Assembly: GCF_024868665.1 (NCBI RefSeq)
Contig: NC_079906.1
Coordinates: 10,364,833 to 10,428,832 of the forward strand
Reading direction: 5' to 3'
Origin: Triplophysa rosa
Taxonomy: Eukaryota > Chordata > Actinopteri > Cypriniformes > Nemacheilidae
Length of the DNA: 64,000 nt
Part shown: positions 1 to 12,262 of the stretch, in pieces
Layout of the letters: each line of letters begins with the position of its first letter
How positions within the stretch are numbered: the first letter of the stretch is position 1
The notes under the pieces: model-generated
Seen by the model: the letters and a program-made list of their open reading frames with translations, nothing else
The model's database searches: none
What the model was told of the DNA's origin: nothing
Made by a program: the position numbers and the translations under genes

Positions 1-760
1 CATTTCAAACCCATATGGGAGCAGACAGATGGTAGGCAGGCTAAACCAATGGGAAGCTGGGTTGCCATGCCAATAACATCGATGGGCTCTTACTAACAGA
101 GGAGGACAGAGACACAGCTTGCAATATGTACGGTATAGTGTGCTTTATTATTCTGTATAAAATGTTATGAATATTTATATGGAGCGCAATAGTGGCTGTT
201 TTCAGCAAACAGGTTTCCCAAATATTTTTCCATTTTAAATATTCTAAAATAAAGTCTTAAACCAAGCCTTTCAAATGAATCGCAGCATTCTAGCACAGCA
301 TTGCACTCTATGTACCTCTATCACAATCTACTGTTAAACAGGGTTAAAACAGTTTTAAAGATGTTAAAGAGTGATAGAGAAAGAACTAAGCTGATGACTC
401 ACAACTAGCTCAAGACAAGACAAAAGAAATGCAGACAATCATGCATTTTTCATTACGGACTATTGAAGCTATTCAAGCAACTTTGCCTCCCAATAAATTC
501 TTCAGTCACCTTTAAAAGCCTTTAAATCTTCCATGACCTTTCCTACTATCTCTACTGCTATAGGCTGTGGTGAACATGGCAGTCCTGAGCTCAGCACTGT
601 TCTCTCTGCCAATTCATCTTTCTTGCGCTACTCTAAAGATACCACTTCCACCGACACTGTCATGTGATCTTACTGGCGACACATTACTGTAATGAGTCTG
701 CTATCAGCAGGACAGACATAAATTCAGCTTTGGACAAAGGGAAGAGGCCCACCAGTACGG

Positions 761-804
<44 letters not shown>

Positions 805-2150
805 CTGGCTAAGGGCCTGATCATTCACTTGACTGAAGCAATGATATGAAGAGTTATATATCTCACTCAGATGTTATGGCCCTGCAGACCAGAAAGGTAA
901 ATGAACATACAAAACTGCAAAACAAAAGGAGCTGTGAGCAAGCACTGTGATTCTGTGAAGCATTATGAATCATGTTTCAGTCTTTTGCATATTGCAGCAA
1001 ATCTTTTTTAAGCTATACCACAAATTTACTGTTGAACTGATTAGACTTGACAAAACTTGGAAAATGTTTTTATGCTGAATATTAAAACTCAAAGGACATA
1101 TTTTAAAGGATCCCTTAATTGTAGTAACTGCTAACATGTCTAGATAGGAAATACAACAAGAAGCGTGGCAAATAAATACAACATCATCTTGCTACACAAT
1201 GCTTTCTCTGTCCTCTTCTTTTATTATGTACACCCGAACGCAGCATAATGGTGACGCAGTCTTTTCATTGTACGACAGCGTCAGAAAGAACCTTTGAAAC
1301 AGAACAGAGCTGAGTCACACATTAGTACACAAGCTCTACACAGCCTGGGAGATAAATAGATGACTAGAAACAAAATAATTATGTCAGCTGTCAGCATCAC
1401 TGTAAATGCTATGACTGATAGTGCTCAGCAAATACAGAGTTGCTGTTGTCACAGCATTAGAAATAAATTGAGATGCTCTAGAAAGGCAGTTCTTTGCACT
1501 GCCGGTGCAATTACACGCATGTCAGTCAATTTAAAGTTGTAAGATGGACATAAGTGAGATATGAAGGTTGTGCTCTTTGGAAAATGAAGACATGGATTTA
1601 CAGCTACAATAATCCTATTTAACTAACCTACAAGTCTAGGCTCGCATGATTTGTTCCCATGCCTCACACTACAAAAACATGTGATTTTACTAATAGTCTA
1701 GTGAGGTGGTCTCATACAGTGCCAGTGCCACTGATACAATACAAAATTCCGTTGTTGTCATGATTGATTAAATAGCTTGCAAAATCAGGCATTAATCAAA
1801 CTTAATGAGAGATTGATTTCATGCATGTCTCATTTAATCTCATAATACTTTACTTTGGCATTTCACACTTCCATTTAGGCTGCAAGCAATGGGTTTTTAG
1901 AAAAGCCTAAGATCCAAAGTTGAAGTAAGGTTGCACTCTAAAATCATTATGAAACCATATGTCTTAAGGGTTCTTAGATAGCTTATTTTCAATGTAATCA
2001 CTATCACAAGATTTGTTGTAAACAAGCTTTCCAAAGAAATCAACAATTCAAAAGCCTAATCACTTCAATAGTTCATTGTCCTGGAATAAATAATCAAAAC
2101 CTGAAAACAATAGCATATTCATCCTCGAGTTGAGTGATCATAGAGCCGAT
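1..2150. other. AT-rich flank, no gene recognised
   Basis: This is an AT-rich stretch with only short chance reading frames. I recognise no exon, RNA gene or complete transposon in it. It contains one GA microsatellite, listed separately. It could be the 3' flank of a gene outside the window or part of the upstream regulatory region of ajm1. Confidence 0.5.
764..801. repeat. (AG)n microsatellite
   Basis: About 19 AG dinucleotides in an uninterrupted run. A 61-codon open frame of alternating Arg-Glu across it is an artefact of the repeat. Confidence 0.95.
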
Positions 2151-2169
2151 CAGCACGATCTAACACCTC

Positions 2170-2586
2170 CATAATTAAAATCACATCTCGTGACCATCTC
2201 GGAACTGTGCCACCGCATATGCTCAACCAGCGCGGGTTTCGTGCGCATCACGAACACACACAAGCGCGCGCGCTCGTGGGCGGTTGAAGCGCGCGGCCGC
2301 GCGCACATGCACGCAAGAGCGCGGCAAAAGTCGCACGCATGCGCTGTCGTCCGCATCTCACGCAAAAAACGCAACGTAAGAGGGATGCGGTCACACCCCC
2401 TCGTCTTATCTCACTACGCCCCCGAGACCCGTGGGCGAAAAACAATATTAAAGGAGTTTGATGCAACCCTTCACACCAGCCAATATGAAATGGAGACCAC
2501 ATGATCTCTCAAACGATAAAACAGTTCGCGCCTTATGAACTCCCGTGTTATCAGCGGCTTCGGGATTTTAACTATGGATGAAGACG
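2170..2586 (+). promoter_or_regulatory. CpG-rich promoter and predicted first exon of ajm1
   Basis: Between about 2225 and 2420 the sequence turns sharply GC- and CpG-rich, with repeated CGCG and GCGC steps, unlike the AT-rich surroundings. This is typical of a vertebrate promoter. A good splice donor (GACG|GTAAGA) follows at 2586/2587, and the only large gene downstream on this strand is ajm1, whose coding exon has a good acceptor at 7804/7805. I infer that the first, essentially untranslated, exon lies here and that a 5.2 kb intron joins it to the coding exon. The exact start site is not visible, and a TATA-like AT stretch near 2445 is weak. Confidence 0.5.
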
Positions 2587-5500
2587 GTAAGATGAATGCG
2601 CACACTTTTTAAGGTGTCATACATATACACTAGTGTAACAAAACTTATGTCTTTCAGATGTGTATTAATTAGTTTAAAGACCGATAAGATTGTAGTGTTG
2701 CGTCTCATCGAGGAAGACATTAGGTCATTTTTACGCGGTGAGAGATGCGCGATAGTGCGGGGGTCGTGCCGCAGCAATAAATGAGAACGAAGTGTGCTTA
2801 TGTGTGTGATGCTGCGATGTGCAAAGATTTCAGTTTGTACATCACTTTCGCAAGACTATACAACCACGGCGTTTAATAGGACTACGGCAGATATTTAAAC
2901 GATCTAAAATCAGAGGATTTTGGCCACTATACTTGATACTGTATGGCGACCTTGTAAATCAGTAGGACCTTGTGGTTTGATAGGTATCCAGGCGACAGGG
3001 CATGTGGTATGTTGTTGTCCGGAGCTTCGTGGGGTGTAGTTTGGTTACAAGTCAATGTAAGTTACTTTGAGTAGCAATATGTTTCTTAGAATAAGAAGAA
3101 ATCAGGATCTCACTGACAAAACTCAAAACTGTGCAAAGTGTTAGGGATTGGTAAATCCATAATGAAAACAAATTTTCTAGGTGATATTTTGTTTTAACAA
3201 GACTAGAATGCGTAGACCAACAAGACAGTAGGCTACATGGTCTTCAGTAATGCTTTAGTATAGCACAAGCATTCTGCACCTGTTGTTTGGTGGGAAAATG
3301 ACTTGTAAAAAATAAGAAAAAATTAATGTAGCTCGTCTTTTTGTATAACATTGTCAAGTTTTGTTAAATAATGTTTTGTTAAAAAAAGTAATAATGTCAA
3401 ACCGCAACAGGACTTATAAACATACTACAATATTAGTTTGTTGTACTACTGGGGTCACTTATCTGCATCCAAACGTCTAAATGATGCTCTTGATATAGGC
3501 TTGGCATATCAAGAAAAAATATTGTTTTTTCATTTAGTTTTCTGTTGTATAAAATGCATGAGCGCCTTAAAACGGACGTGCTGAGGACAACGACCCCCCC
3601 CCACCCCCCAAGGGCTTAGTAAATTGAGCTGTTGTTCTTATTGATTTAACTTTATAAGAGTGTAATTTTTAGTAATGTGTTGCTCGACTATTATTGTCTA
3701 AATCCATTACCCTTAGTACAATGTAAATGAGGTAAACCGAGATCAGTGACTCTCAAACTGTGGTATGCACAGCCATAATGCCTGAAAATCTGATACTTAA
3801 AACTATATAAATATATACATTAATTTTTCTTTCCATGTTTTATATATAATTTCTCATCTAATTACTAATTTAATGTATCTTTATGCATCTAATCTTTAAA
3901 CCAAGGATGCAAATAAGTGAATAAAAGATGTCATTATATGATCATATATGTGGTCTGAAATTTCGCACTTAGTTTTATCCATGGTCTTATAAATTGGCTT
4001 AAGGACAGATATGATTTATAGGTACATACACAGTAACTGGGTCTCCCAGTTCCATTACCAAAATCCTCTGAGTCCTCCTGTTGGACAGGGAAAGAAATGT
4101 CATCTCCAATAAATCTGTTTAAATCTATAAAATCATCCAGCTGGGCTACATTCACTGAGACGAACAATATCCATTGTGTCTAAATATAGCCTCTTTGCCT
4201 CATATCGAGCCAAAAAAAGTGCGAACTCATTTTAGGAATGGCTTGTTTATTTAAGGAGATAAACCTCATGCGAGATTAACTGCTGTTGCTTATGATCTCT
4301 CAGAGTCACACTAAAACTGAGAGAAATCTTCTGTAATTGTGTAACTCATCTAATTATAAACGATTCAAAGATAAATTTACTCCAGATCTGATTTTTCCTG
4401 AGAGTTTTCAAGATCGAATGATGAGAGAAATGTAGTCTTGGACAGGTGGTGATTGATGGTGTGTGAGCAGTCGGCCTCAGTCGCAAGTACTAGCGCGAAT
4501 GCTAGGTGTAAAGACGCCTACTGTTTAGCCACCTTGCGTAATGAAGAACACCGTGCCTAATATGGACATTACAAAGGTTTATTCCTTTGTAATGTTTGAA
4601 TCTAAAATACAAATGACTCAACTTTTTTATTTGAAGGAAGATATTCTTCTCTTTCAGTGATTCAGTGAGTGTAATGTAATAGTGTACACAGCAGTAAGAA
4701 GTCAGATAAAAGTGACACTTGATGTAATCATATATGCAGTAATCTCTATATTTAATTTGCGTGAAGACCCAGCAGCAACAGCTTTTATATCTGACAGTGC
4801 TGCATTACGCTCTCCTTTTGTGACCTAGAATGTTGGGAGAAAAGATGTAAAGAGAGGGATTCTGGGTAAATATTGCCTCACCGAAAGGTCATCTACTGTA
4901 TACCCTTAGTCAGCTAGAAACAGAACCATTGAAAACGGCAGCCGAAGGGAACCTGATTTGTAAGCATCCGACATGAGCGACAGCGTTTGAATAAATAGAT
5001 TTTAAAATGTGCAATTCAGCTCTCTTTAACAGTTGTTAAATGGAGAGGTCCAGACGGCATTCAAGAATTGAAACAATCTTACGACAAGAAGTATAGTTAT
5101 GGGGTATCAGCCATACACGGGACATCAACTTTGCACAGTCACTCCTGGCTGCAGAGACACAAGAGCCGATGCTTCTAAAAGGGGATAAAGTGCTTAGTGC
5201 TTATGCCCCAAAACTGCTCCCAGCAGAGATGTAATGCAATAAAGTAGTGCAAGTCATCCAATCCCGGCAACATTAATCACAGAACTGAACTAGATCTGAT
5301 TTGTGATGGAGTTTTATTACCCTTCATTTCCAAGTTGTAATTTGTACCTGATACCTTTATGAGGAGATGCAACAGTCTACAGCTATTGTCTAAAGCTGTT
5401 GAATTCAGCAACACACTGTAAAATGTGTTATGTTGCCATTGTTTATACTTTATACAAAAATGTAGTAATCATCGGAAGGTACTGTATGATGATCTCTTAT

Positions 5501-7804
5501 TGTATATGTAGATATAAATTAATGTTGATATACTGTATGATATCATTGATGAATCATATGGACATATAGTGTGCTCAATTGCCTGTGCTTTGACTTTGGG
5601 CTACAATATAAGTAAAAATAAAGTTTGGAACAGTACGTTTACCATTTAGTAATTATGGGTACAGAAGGTTGTATACTAGAGATGATGTACAGTAAGCCAC
5701 AGAACAGAGTGAAGGTGTGTGTCTTCTCTGCAGGATGAACAGATGGTTTTAGGGTTGGCTGAAGAGAGCTCCCACTTGTTATTTAGAAATCACTGAAACA
5801 CAAAACATTGAATAACCTTAAAATTATTTGATATTTTGGCAAATTACATGTGTGTTTATATTTATTGGTATATATGTGTAGACGTAAACAACATTTGTCC
5901 AGCCATTACGCAAAGAAGATATATTTTCCTGTATATTAACTTTAATATAAATAATTTAATAGTTAATATATTACGATAGAATAATACTTACAAATTTCTG
6001 CTTTTCATATAAGCTATTGAAAAATATATATAATATAAATTTGTAGTGATGCACCGAAATGAAAACTGTGAAACCGATACCGAATATTTTGGATGCACTC
6101 TGGCAAAAACCGATACCGAAAATTACTTAAAAAAACGTTTTGAAATAGTTTTTATTTAATTGTATTAATTACACACACTAAAACCACAAAACCACACAGA
6201 AGGGAGAGGATATTTCGGCTTTTAATTCAAATTTCTTTCTTTCCGGAGCATCACTATAAATTTGTATCTAATATATGGAAATGTATTATTTAATTTATTG
6301 AATTATATTTTCCAATATATTGTCACATATTTTTGTTTTGTAAGGGAGAACGTAAAAACCAACAGAACATTTAGCTGATTCAAAAAGTTAAACAAACATA
6401 TTTAAGACCTGATTAAATATATTTGTTAAAATTATATTTCTGTGAAAAAAACAAAAAGCGCTTATTGTTTACATCTTGCAAAATGGTCTATACAATACAT
6501 ATGAGCCTAGACCACGGTGTACTATGTAGGCTAATACTAAATCAAGTCAGTTGGTTAAATAACTAGTCATGTAAACATTCATTAAAAAGTAGTTGAGGCT
6601 ATATAGCACAAACTGAAATGACCCACAATTTCATTTTTATAAAATGCAAACAGGATCTAAACAGGATAAAGGAAAAATCAGAGCAGCCATAAATATAGTG
6701 CATGTGCACTGAGCATCACCTGTATCCATTACATGGTTGTTGTCATGAGCACTAAATCTGAATTCTGCTTCTTAATTTAGCAATGCATGCATCTTCCACG
6801 TTTGTAAAACTAATATCTGACATTTCATGGTTTATATGCTCCCTTTTTAGCCTCTTTTCTACTCTGTTCATTTTATTTCCCCATAGAGCAGAATGGCACT
6901 ATTATTAATGGGCAAGGCTGTTGCAGTGCAATGCAGTAAAACTGCATGTATGTTTTGTAAGAAAACATCTTCGTGTCCTTTGGATAAGATAACATTTGTA
7001 ATAAAAAAGTAATTTTGATTTTTAATTGAGAAGTTCATGCTGTTGTTATGGGCAACAGTTAAGTAAAATAACTTATTTTTGGGAGGTCCTGCAATATCTC
7101 TGCATCTTTGTAATTAATTCAGATTTCTCTATTCAGTCATTCAGTCAGTGTTACCTTCTGTACAGTATGTGTTTGTTTTCTGAGAGTTCTATCTAGCGAC
7201 TGATGTTTACGCATGACATGACATTTAGCATGGGTAACACATTTATAGACTGAATATCTGAACACTTATTAAACATTCAGAACTCTTATCATTTTAAAGG
7301 ACTTTTGCAATGGTTATATTATGTAAGTAAAATGTCTACTATTGTAACAACATACTAGATGTAATTTTAGATGTACATTTCCATAGCAACCAGAGTCTAG
7401 AGGGCTTGTTTTCTAGGCGTTTTGTAAAATAATAGAGAGGCCACAGGAAATAAAGGCGAGAAAACTGGGGGTGGGATAACCTGAGAAATAACTTGAAAAG
7501 AAATCAAAGTCAGGTCAGCACCAGGTCACATGGAGGTCTATGGAGGACTTGTTGGTTTAGCTGACTTTGACTCTCTGATTAGGCATATACTGTAGATAGA
7601 TAGATAATATGTCATAATAGTGGATGTCTTGCAAATGAAATTCTCTGTTACTTTCTTTTTACGTTATTATTACATTTTTATGTATTTTTATTTTAAACAA
7701 AGGCCCTAATGTGCAATTTGTTTTATATATTTTATTATATTTTATGCAGATATTAAAACTGTTGGTATTGTGTATCTAATATGGCTGTTTTTAATTCTCT
7801 CTAG
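2587..7804 (+). other. predicted ajm1 intron 1
   Basis: It is bounded by a consensus donor (GTAAGA at 2587) and an acceptor (TTCTCTCTAG ending at 7804). It is AT-rich and has no supported coding frame. It contains one hAT-type MITE at 6044-6256 and a poly-C run at about 3594-3608. The donor choice is inference; an alternative first exon elsewhere in this interval is possible. Confidence 0.4.
6044..6256. mobile_element. hAT-type MITE, 213 bp, with 8-bp target duplication
   Basis: Terminal inverted repeats begin TAGTGATGC on the left and end GCATCACTA on the right, and the similarity extends about 20 bp inward. The element is flanked by a perfect 8-bp direct repeat, TAAATTTG (6036-6043 and 6257-6264). 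An 8-bp duplication with this kind of terminus is the hAT superfamily signature. The interior has no coding capacity, so it was mobilised in trans. Confidence 0.85.
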
Positions 7805-7849
7805 GAGACACCAACTGAGGGGATTTAAAAAAACGGGGGTCCCTTTAAG
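7805..7849 (+). other. ajm1 5' leader segment in the coding exon
   Basis: These 45 nt lie between the predicted acceptor (CTCTCTAG, ending at 7804) and the start codon. If the exon ending at 2586 is joined here, an upstream ATG at 2574 opens an 8-codon frame, MDEDGDTN, that crosses the junction and stops at 7816-7818, 31 nt before the main start codon. This would be a short upstream ORF. It is inferred, because no transcript was available. Confidence 0.35.
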
Positions 7850-10800
7850 ATGACACGTACAGATCCCCCTGATATATTAACATCTACCTTGTATCAAGAC
7901 ATAAAGCTTGGCCCTACCTCTGGGCTCTCACAGTATTCTAGATCTTCTAAACAATGTGATTCCCAAATGGTTGGCCCACTGGATCAGAACTTTGAAACCA
8001 TAAACAAAAGACATTGCCGTAGCTTTGACTTCATTGAGTCATTGGATGACCCAAAGAACTTTTCCTCATCCATGGAGTATACCTACAGGTCTGACCAGCA
8101 AACAGTGAATAAGGATGCAGTCTGGAATGGCACTGGACAGCAGGGACACTTGCGTTTCTCCTCTCCAGATCTGTTCAACTCGAAACTCTCCCAGCACCAA
8201 GTCGGCACAGACAAAAGCAACGAGGCAGCAAGGACTAGTGTTCACGGTAAGCCTCGGTCAAAAAGTGCTCCACGGGTTCGAGCCACCCTGACCCCAGTAC
8301 CCATCACAGTCTCCCCACCAGCAACCATGCGGCGTCGATCTCCGGTTGACCCCCAGAGGAGACCAGAAGTACTGCCAATTCGACAAGACTCCCATTCAAC
8401 AACCAGGGCTTTAGTTAACGAAGTCCATCCTATCAAGCTACAACCCCATACTCCCCTGTATGTTTCTGATTGTTTTGAGGACAACAGACCAGATAAACAA
8501 GCTAACACTCCCCACGTCAGGTGCCGTGTTGACATTAAGCCAGATGCCTCAGTTCTCCAGCACACAACACGGAAGATGCCTAACCACAGAAGTAATGTTC
8601 CCTGGCAGCTTCCCTCTGCTCCAGGAATCAGGAGTCAGACATCCACTTCCAGAACATCTACTCCTAGTGAGTGTTACAGCATGGACTACAGGCAAGCATA
8701 TCCATATCAAAACAGCATGTCCAGTATGTACATTAATTCTGGAGAGATCCCTTTAGGAAGGACTTCTCCCAGAGACCCAAGGGAGTACAGAACCCTGTCG
8801 AATCCGAACATTCCAACCAAGTTCTTCTACACCGACGATCCCTGCAGGTATCCAGTTCAGCCACCCAATAGAACATATTATCAAGACGACCAATACAGTA
8901 TTAACAGCAGTGCCAGCCAAAATCCCTCCCTCAATAGTCAGTACGTACTTGACCCAGGAACTCGCTGGGTTCACACTTTGCCTGTGCGTTCATACTTTGC
9001 AGATCGCGAACCCACGGATGCTTTCTACGGTAGACCTTATTCAGTGAGTGAGCCAGGTCCGTACTTCATATCTACCCCTCCTTCTGAAACATACTATCAA
9101 GAAGATCCAAGAGCGTATGCATTTCCCTCAGACGCTTCAAGGATGTTCTACACCCGGCCTTATCATTACCCATCAGAGTTACACATTCCTATGAGAGCGT
9201 ATCATACAGAGGGTCGACGACGGCCACGCTTGTCACAGGTCTTTTCAGATGACTGGCACCGGTCAAGCATAGCTACATATTCCAGTCAGTACGCATCCTC
9301 GCAGGCAACCCCTCAGCGGGCACCATCGATAAGTCCATGGTATCCTAATGACTTTACCGAACCAAGCCGTTTAGGAGCAGATGTCAGGAATTACTCGAAA
9401 TCCTGGGACAACATTCTCATTCCACACATGGATAGAGAACAAGGCATTTCACGAGGCAGGAGTTACGAGAACCTTCTCCATCACGGGAGGCCAGGAGTTG
9501 CTCCTAATAACAATCAACAACCAGTTATTGTGAACCTTTCTAGTTCGCCTCGACGATATGCCGCTTTGTCTCTCTCTGAAAACTGTCTGGAGAAGTGTGC
9601 CGGTGAGAGACGAAACAGTTCGGGACAGCACTGGTTTGTAACCCCAGAGATTACAATTACCGACAATGACATCCGTGCAGCGAACAGCAGCAAGAGAGAT
9701 GGAGGCCTTGGCGGCTGGAAAACGCAAAACGTGGGGCAATCTCCAACTGCAAACACACACAACGTACAGAGACCTACAAACCCACCAGAACCCACAGAGA
9801 GGAAGAACAATAATTACTCCCTGCAGCAAAGCCTGGAACAGCTCGACGAGTTGCTGGCTGACTTGGTCATTGATTATAAACCTCAAAATAGCAGACGACC
9901 GAGCAAGGACTTGATAGACCAGCTCAAGCAATTGATCAACGACGATGAGACAACAGAAGGGAAGAGAGAAATAGATCAAGAGGATTCGGGAGTTTTGAAC
10001 ACACAAACAAATTCTTCAAAGACCAGCCCAGACACATTTAAAGACCCGGACAGTGGTTGCGAGGGATTTCTGAGGAGCGTTGAGGATGTCTCTTTGAATC
10101 ATAATACTGATGAGGATGACACTATGGTGTGCTCCAACAGGAGATGCTTGCGTAAAGACACGACTTTCAATGCTTGCTTGTATTTCAAGTCGTGCCACAG
10201 CTGTTATACATACTATTGCTCAAGGAACTGCAGACGTGGGGACTGGGACACACATAAAGAAAATTGTCTTTATGGCCGCACCAGCAGTGTTTGTAGGCAT
10301 ATATTAAAGCACTGTCGAGAGAACTCTGATGTTCACAAAGCCTTTTCACGCATTGCTCGTGTAGGGTATCTATCCCGAGGGAGAGGGGTCCTGTTCTTGG
10401 GTTTTCCAAACCCAGGGTCTGCAGATAACTTTCTTCACGTTGGTCTTGAGAGCCTTACCATCTCCCCAACATATCTGTCTCTTCGAGAATTGGACAGTTT
10501 CAAAGACAACCTCGGGGAATACTGCAAAGAGCTGCAGAACGAAGGCAAAGAGTATGACCCCACTGAATGTTTCCTCCTGAATGTATCCATAGCTGTTGGA
10601 GACCTAGTGCCTAAACTTCCTTCACCCAAATTACAAACGCAGACAGTTCGCAAATACGCCAAGGTCTCATTAGCCTCCTCGAGCCCAGATAAGAAAATCT
10701 TTAAGAAAGAATGTGAAATGGAGACGCTCATTCTCACGCCACCTCCCGGGACTTCTGACATCGACAAGGATGGCCAAGAGGGACGAAAAGCAAGAGAGAT

Positions 10801-11041
10801 CTGTTTCATTAACATCCAAAGGGAACTTCGTACCAGAGGCGTCTTTCTTCGCCATGAGTTCCCACAAATATACAACCAGCTTTGCGAGTTTGTTGAAAGC
10901 AACAAAAGATTCACTCCCACCACCATCTACCCCATTGACAAGAGAACAGGGAAGCAGTTCATGTGTATGATCATGGCAGCATCTGAACCAAGAACGCTTG
11001 ACTGGGTTGGTGCACCTCATCTTTTAGATGACATTATATAA
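7850..11041 (+). CDS. ajm1: Apical junction component 1 homolog (AJM1/C9orf172 family)
   Basis: This is a 1063-codon frame in a single exon with adenine at -3 before the start codon. The N-terminal two thirds (about residues 1-640) are Ser/Pro/Tyr-rich and low in complexity, as in a disordered scaffold. Around residues 650-700 there is a Leu/Glu/Gln-rich stretch that could form a short coiled coil. Residues about 761-815 form a cysteine cluster of MYND-like layout: C-x4-C, then C-x2-C, a YCS-x2-C step, DW and a final H-x3-C. A conserved-looking globular C-terminus of about 250 residues follows. I recognise this arrangement as the vertebrate AJM1 (C9orf172) family, described as an apical cell-junction component; human AJM1 is of similar length. 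The function is taken from the family name, not from a visible catalytic motif. Antisense frames within it, up to 185 codons, are shadows. Confidence 0.85.
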   Translation: MTRTDPPDILTSTLYQDIKLGPTSGLSQYSRSSKQCDSQMVGPLDQNFETINKRHCRSFDFIESLDDPKNFSSSMEYTYRSDQQTVNKDAVWNGTGQQGHLRFSSPDLFNSKLSQHQVGTDKSNEAARTSVHGKPRSKSAPRVRATLTPVPITVSPPATMRRRSPVDPQRRPEVLPIRQDSHSTTRALVNEVHPIKLQPHTPLYVSDCFEDNRPDKQANTPHVRCRVDIKPDASVLQHTTRKMPNHRSNVPWQLPSAPGIRSQTSTSRTSTPSECYSMDYRQAYPYQNSMSSMYINSGEIPLGRTSPRDPREYRTLSNPNIPTKFFYTDDPCRYPVQPPNRTYYQDDQYSINSSASQNPSLNSQYVLDPGTRWVHTLPVRSYFADREPTDAFYGRPYSVSEPGPYFISTPPSETYYQEDPRAYAFPSDASRMFYTRPYHYPSELHIPMRAYHTEGRRRPRLSQVFSDDWHRSSIATYSSQYASSQATPQRAPSISPWYPNDFTEPSRLGADVRNYSKSWDNILIPHMDREQGISRGRSYENLLHHGRPGVAPNNNQQPVIVNLSSSPRRYAALSLSENCLEKCAGERRNSSGQHWFVTPEITITDNDIRAANSSKRDGGLGGWKTQNVGQSPTANTHNVQRPTNPPEPTERKNNNYSLQQSLEQLDELLADLVIDYKPQNSRRPSKDLIDQLKQLINDDETTEGKREIDQEDSGVLNTQTNSSKTSPDTFKDPDSGCEGFLRSVEDVSLNHNTDEDDTMVCSNRRCLRKDTTFNACLYFKSCHSCYTYYCSRNCRRGDWDTHKENCLYGRTSSVCRHILKHCRENSDVHKAFSRIARVGYLSRGRGVLFLGFPNPGSADNFLHVGLESLTISPTYLSLRELDSFKDNLGEYCKELQNEGKEYDPTECFLLNVSIAVGDLVPKLPSPKLQTQTVRKYAKVSLASSSPDKKIFKKECEMETLILTPPPGTSDIDKDGQEGRKAREICFINIQRELRTRGVFLRHEFPQIYNQLCEFVESNKRFTPTTIYPIDKRTGKQFMCMIMAASEPRTLDWVGAPHLLDDII

Positions 11042-12262
11042 TCCTATGCATCCAGTATTATCAAGCAGTTGCTCTATAGAATTAAACTTAAACGACTAAT
11101 GTTTTTAGATACGCATTTTAATAGTGAGGCATTATTTATGGTATTCTTGTCACTTTCTGCCACTAAGTACTAGAAATAATACAAGTTGCTTATTGGATAA
11201 CAAGCCGGACAGCACTAAATAGTAGATTCGAGCACATTTACTTTGTCGTAAAATTGGTTTCTTGTTAACTATTACTGTATATTTCCAATATTTCTTGTAG
11301 TAGTATGTTTGCAGCGAGGATATAAAATCTAGGAAGCCTTTGCAGAGCCTACATTTCTCTTGCAATACTGAAAGTCTTTGTCTTTAGCCCGTTAAGAGAA
11401 TGAAAGTGCACTTGCATGTAAAATGCATGCTGGCAAGGGAAATGCAATATTACTTAACATTTTAAGAGGGATGGTTATTTATCAAATAAATTGTACTGAT
11501 AACCAGTGCAGCAGACAACATGTCAGGCCAGCTTTTTCATGGAGAAAGTAAAATAAATTGCTTGAACGATTCAGTGTATTGTACATGGCAACAGCTTTCT
11601 GTATTGTGTTCATTAAGTACTACAGTATATCTATTTAAATGGGTAAATCAGATTAATATAAACAACTGTTAACTTTACATTACAGGAAAACCTGAATTAT
11701 GCTCATTTTCATTCTATATAAAACCTAACTTGTTTTTTCATCTGAAATGATGGTGGTTATTTGCCATATTCTTAAGTGGTTTGTTTTAAATTTTCATAGT
11801 ATTCCAAAGTTCATAAACTGGAACATTCTTCTTTGGAAAGATGACTGTTGTTAAGTACTTGTACTGTATATAAAATAAGCTATTTGAATTTAAATAATTC
11901 GTAAGGATTGATTAAACTTAGAAACCTATATTTTAATGTAGAAACAATACATTTGTAAAATGATTAAAGCAGTGGTGTAAAACACACTTGTATGCAAGAT
12001 TGTGTTAGAAATTGCACTTAAATAAACAAATGATGGAGAACATTCACAGACAGCCCACTTTGAAAATGTAATCAATAGCATGCACTGAACAAACTTTGCA
12101 GCGACTAGATAGTCTGTATAGTGCTGTCTTTATGTTACCATTGTTATGCCATTATTTATTTATTAACTTATTTATTTACACTGCTCACAAAATTGTGTTC
12201 TGTTGACAAGTGTGGCTTTATTTTCTGTACAATGGTCAATAAATGAAACACTCAAAGGTCTC
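11042..12262 (+). terminator. ajm1 3' UTR and poly(A) signal
   Basis: The sequence after the ajm1 stop is AT-rich and unique-looking. A canonical AATAAA at 12238-12243 is followed within 25 nt by a T/GT-rich stretch, which makes it the best cleavage signal. Earlier AATAAA copies near 11485, 11552 and 12021 could give shorter transcripts. Around 12150-12178 there are overlapping ATTTA pentamers of the AU-rich-element type, which often shorten mRNA life. Confidence 0.65.

Noticed and set aside
2190..2504. Open frames on both strands in the CpG-rich promoter
   Set aside because: High GC lengthens chance frames. Alternating His/Arg/Ala from CGCG and GCAC steps gives low-complexity products.
9449..10006. 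185-codon antisense frame inside ajm1
   Set aside because: It lies opposite a clearly coding frame and shows no independent features.
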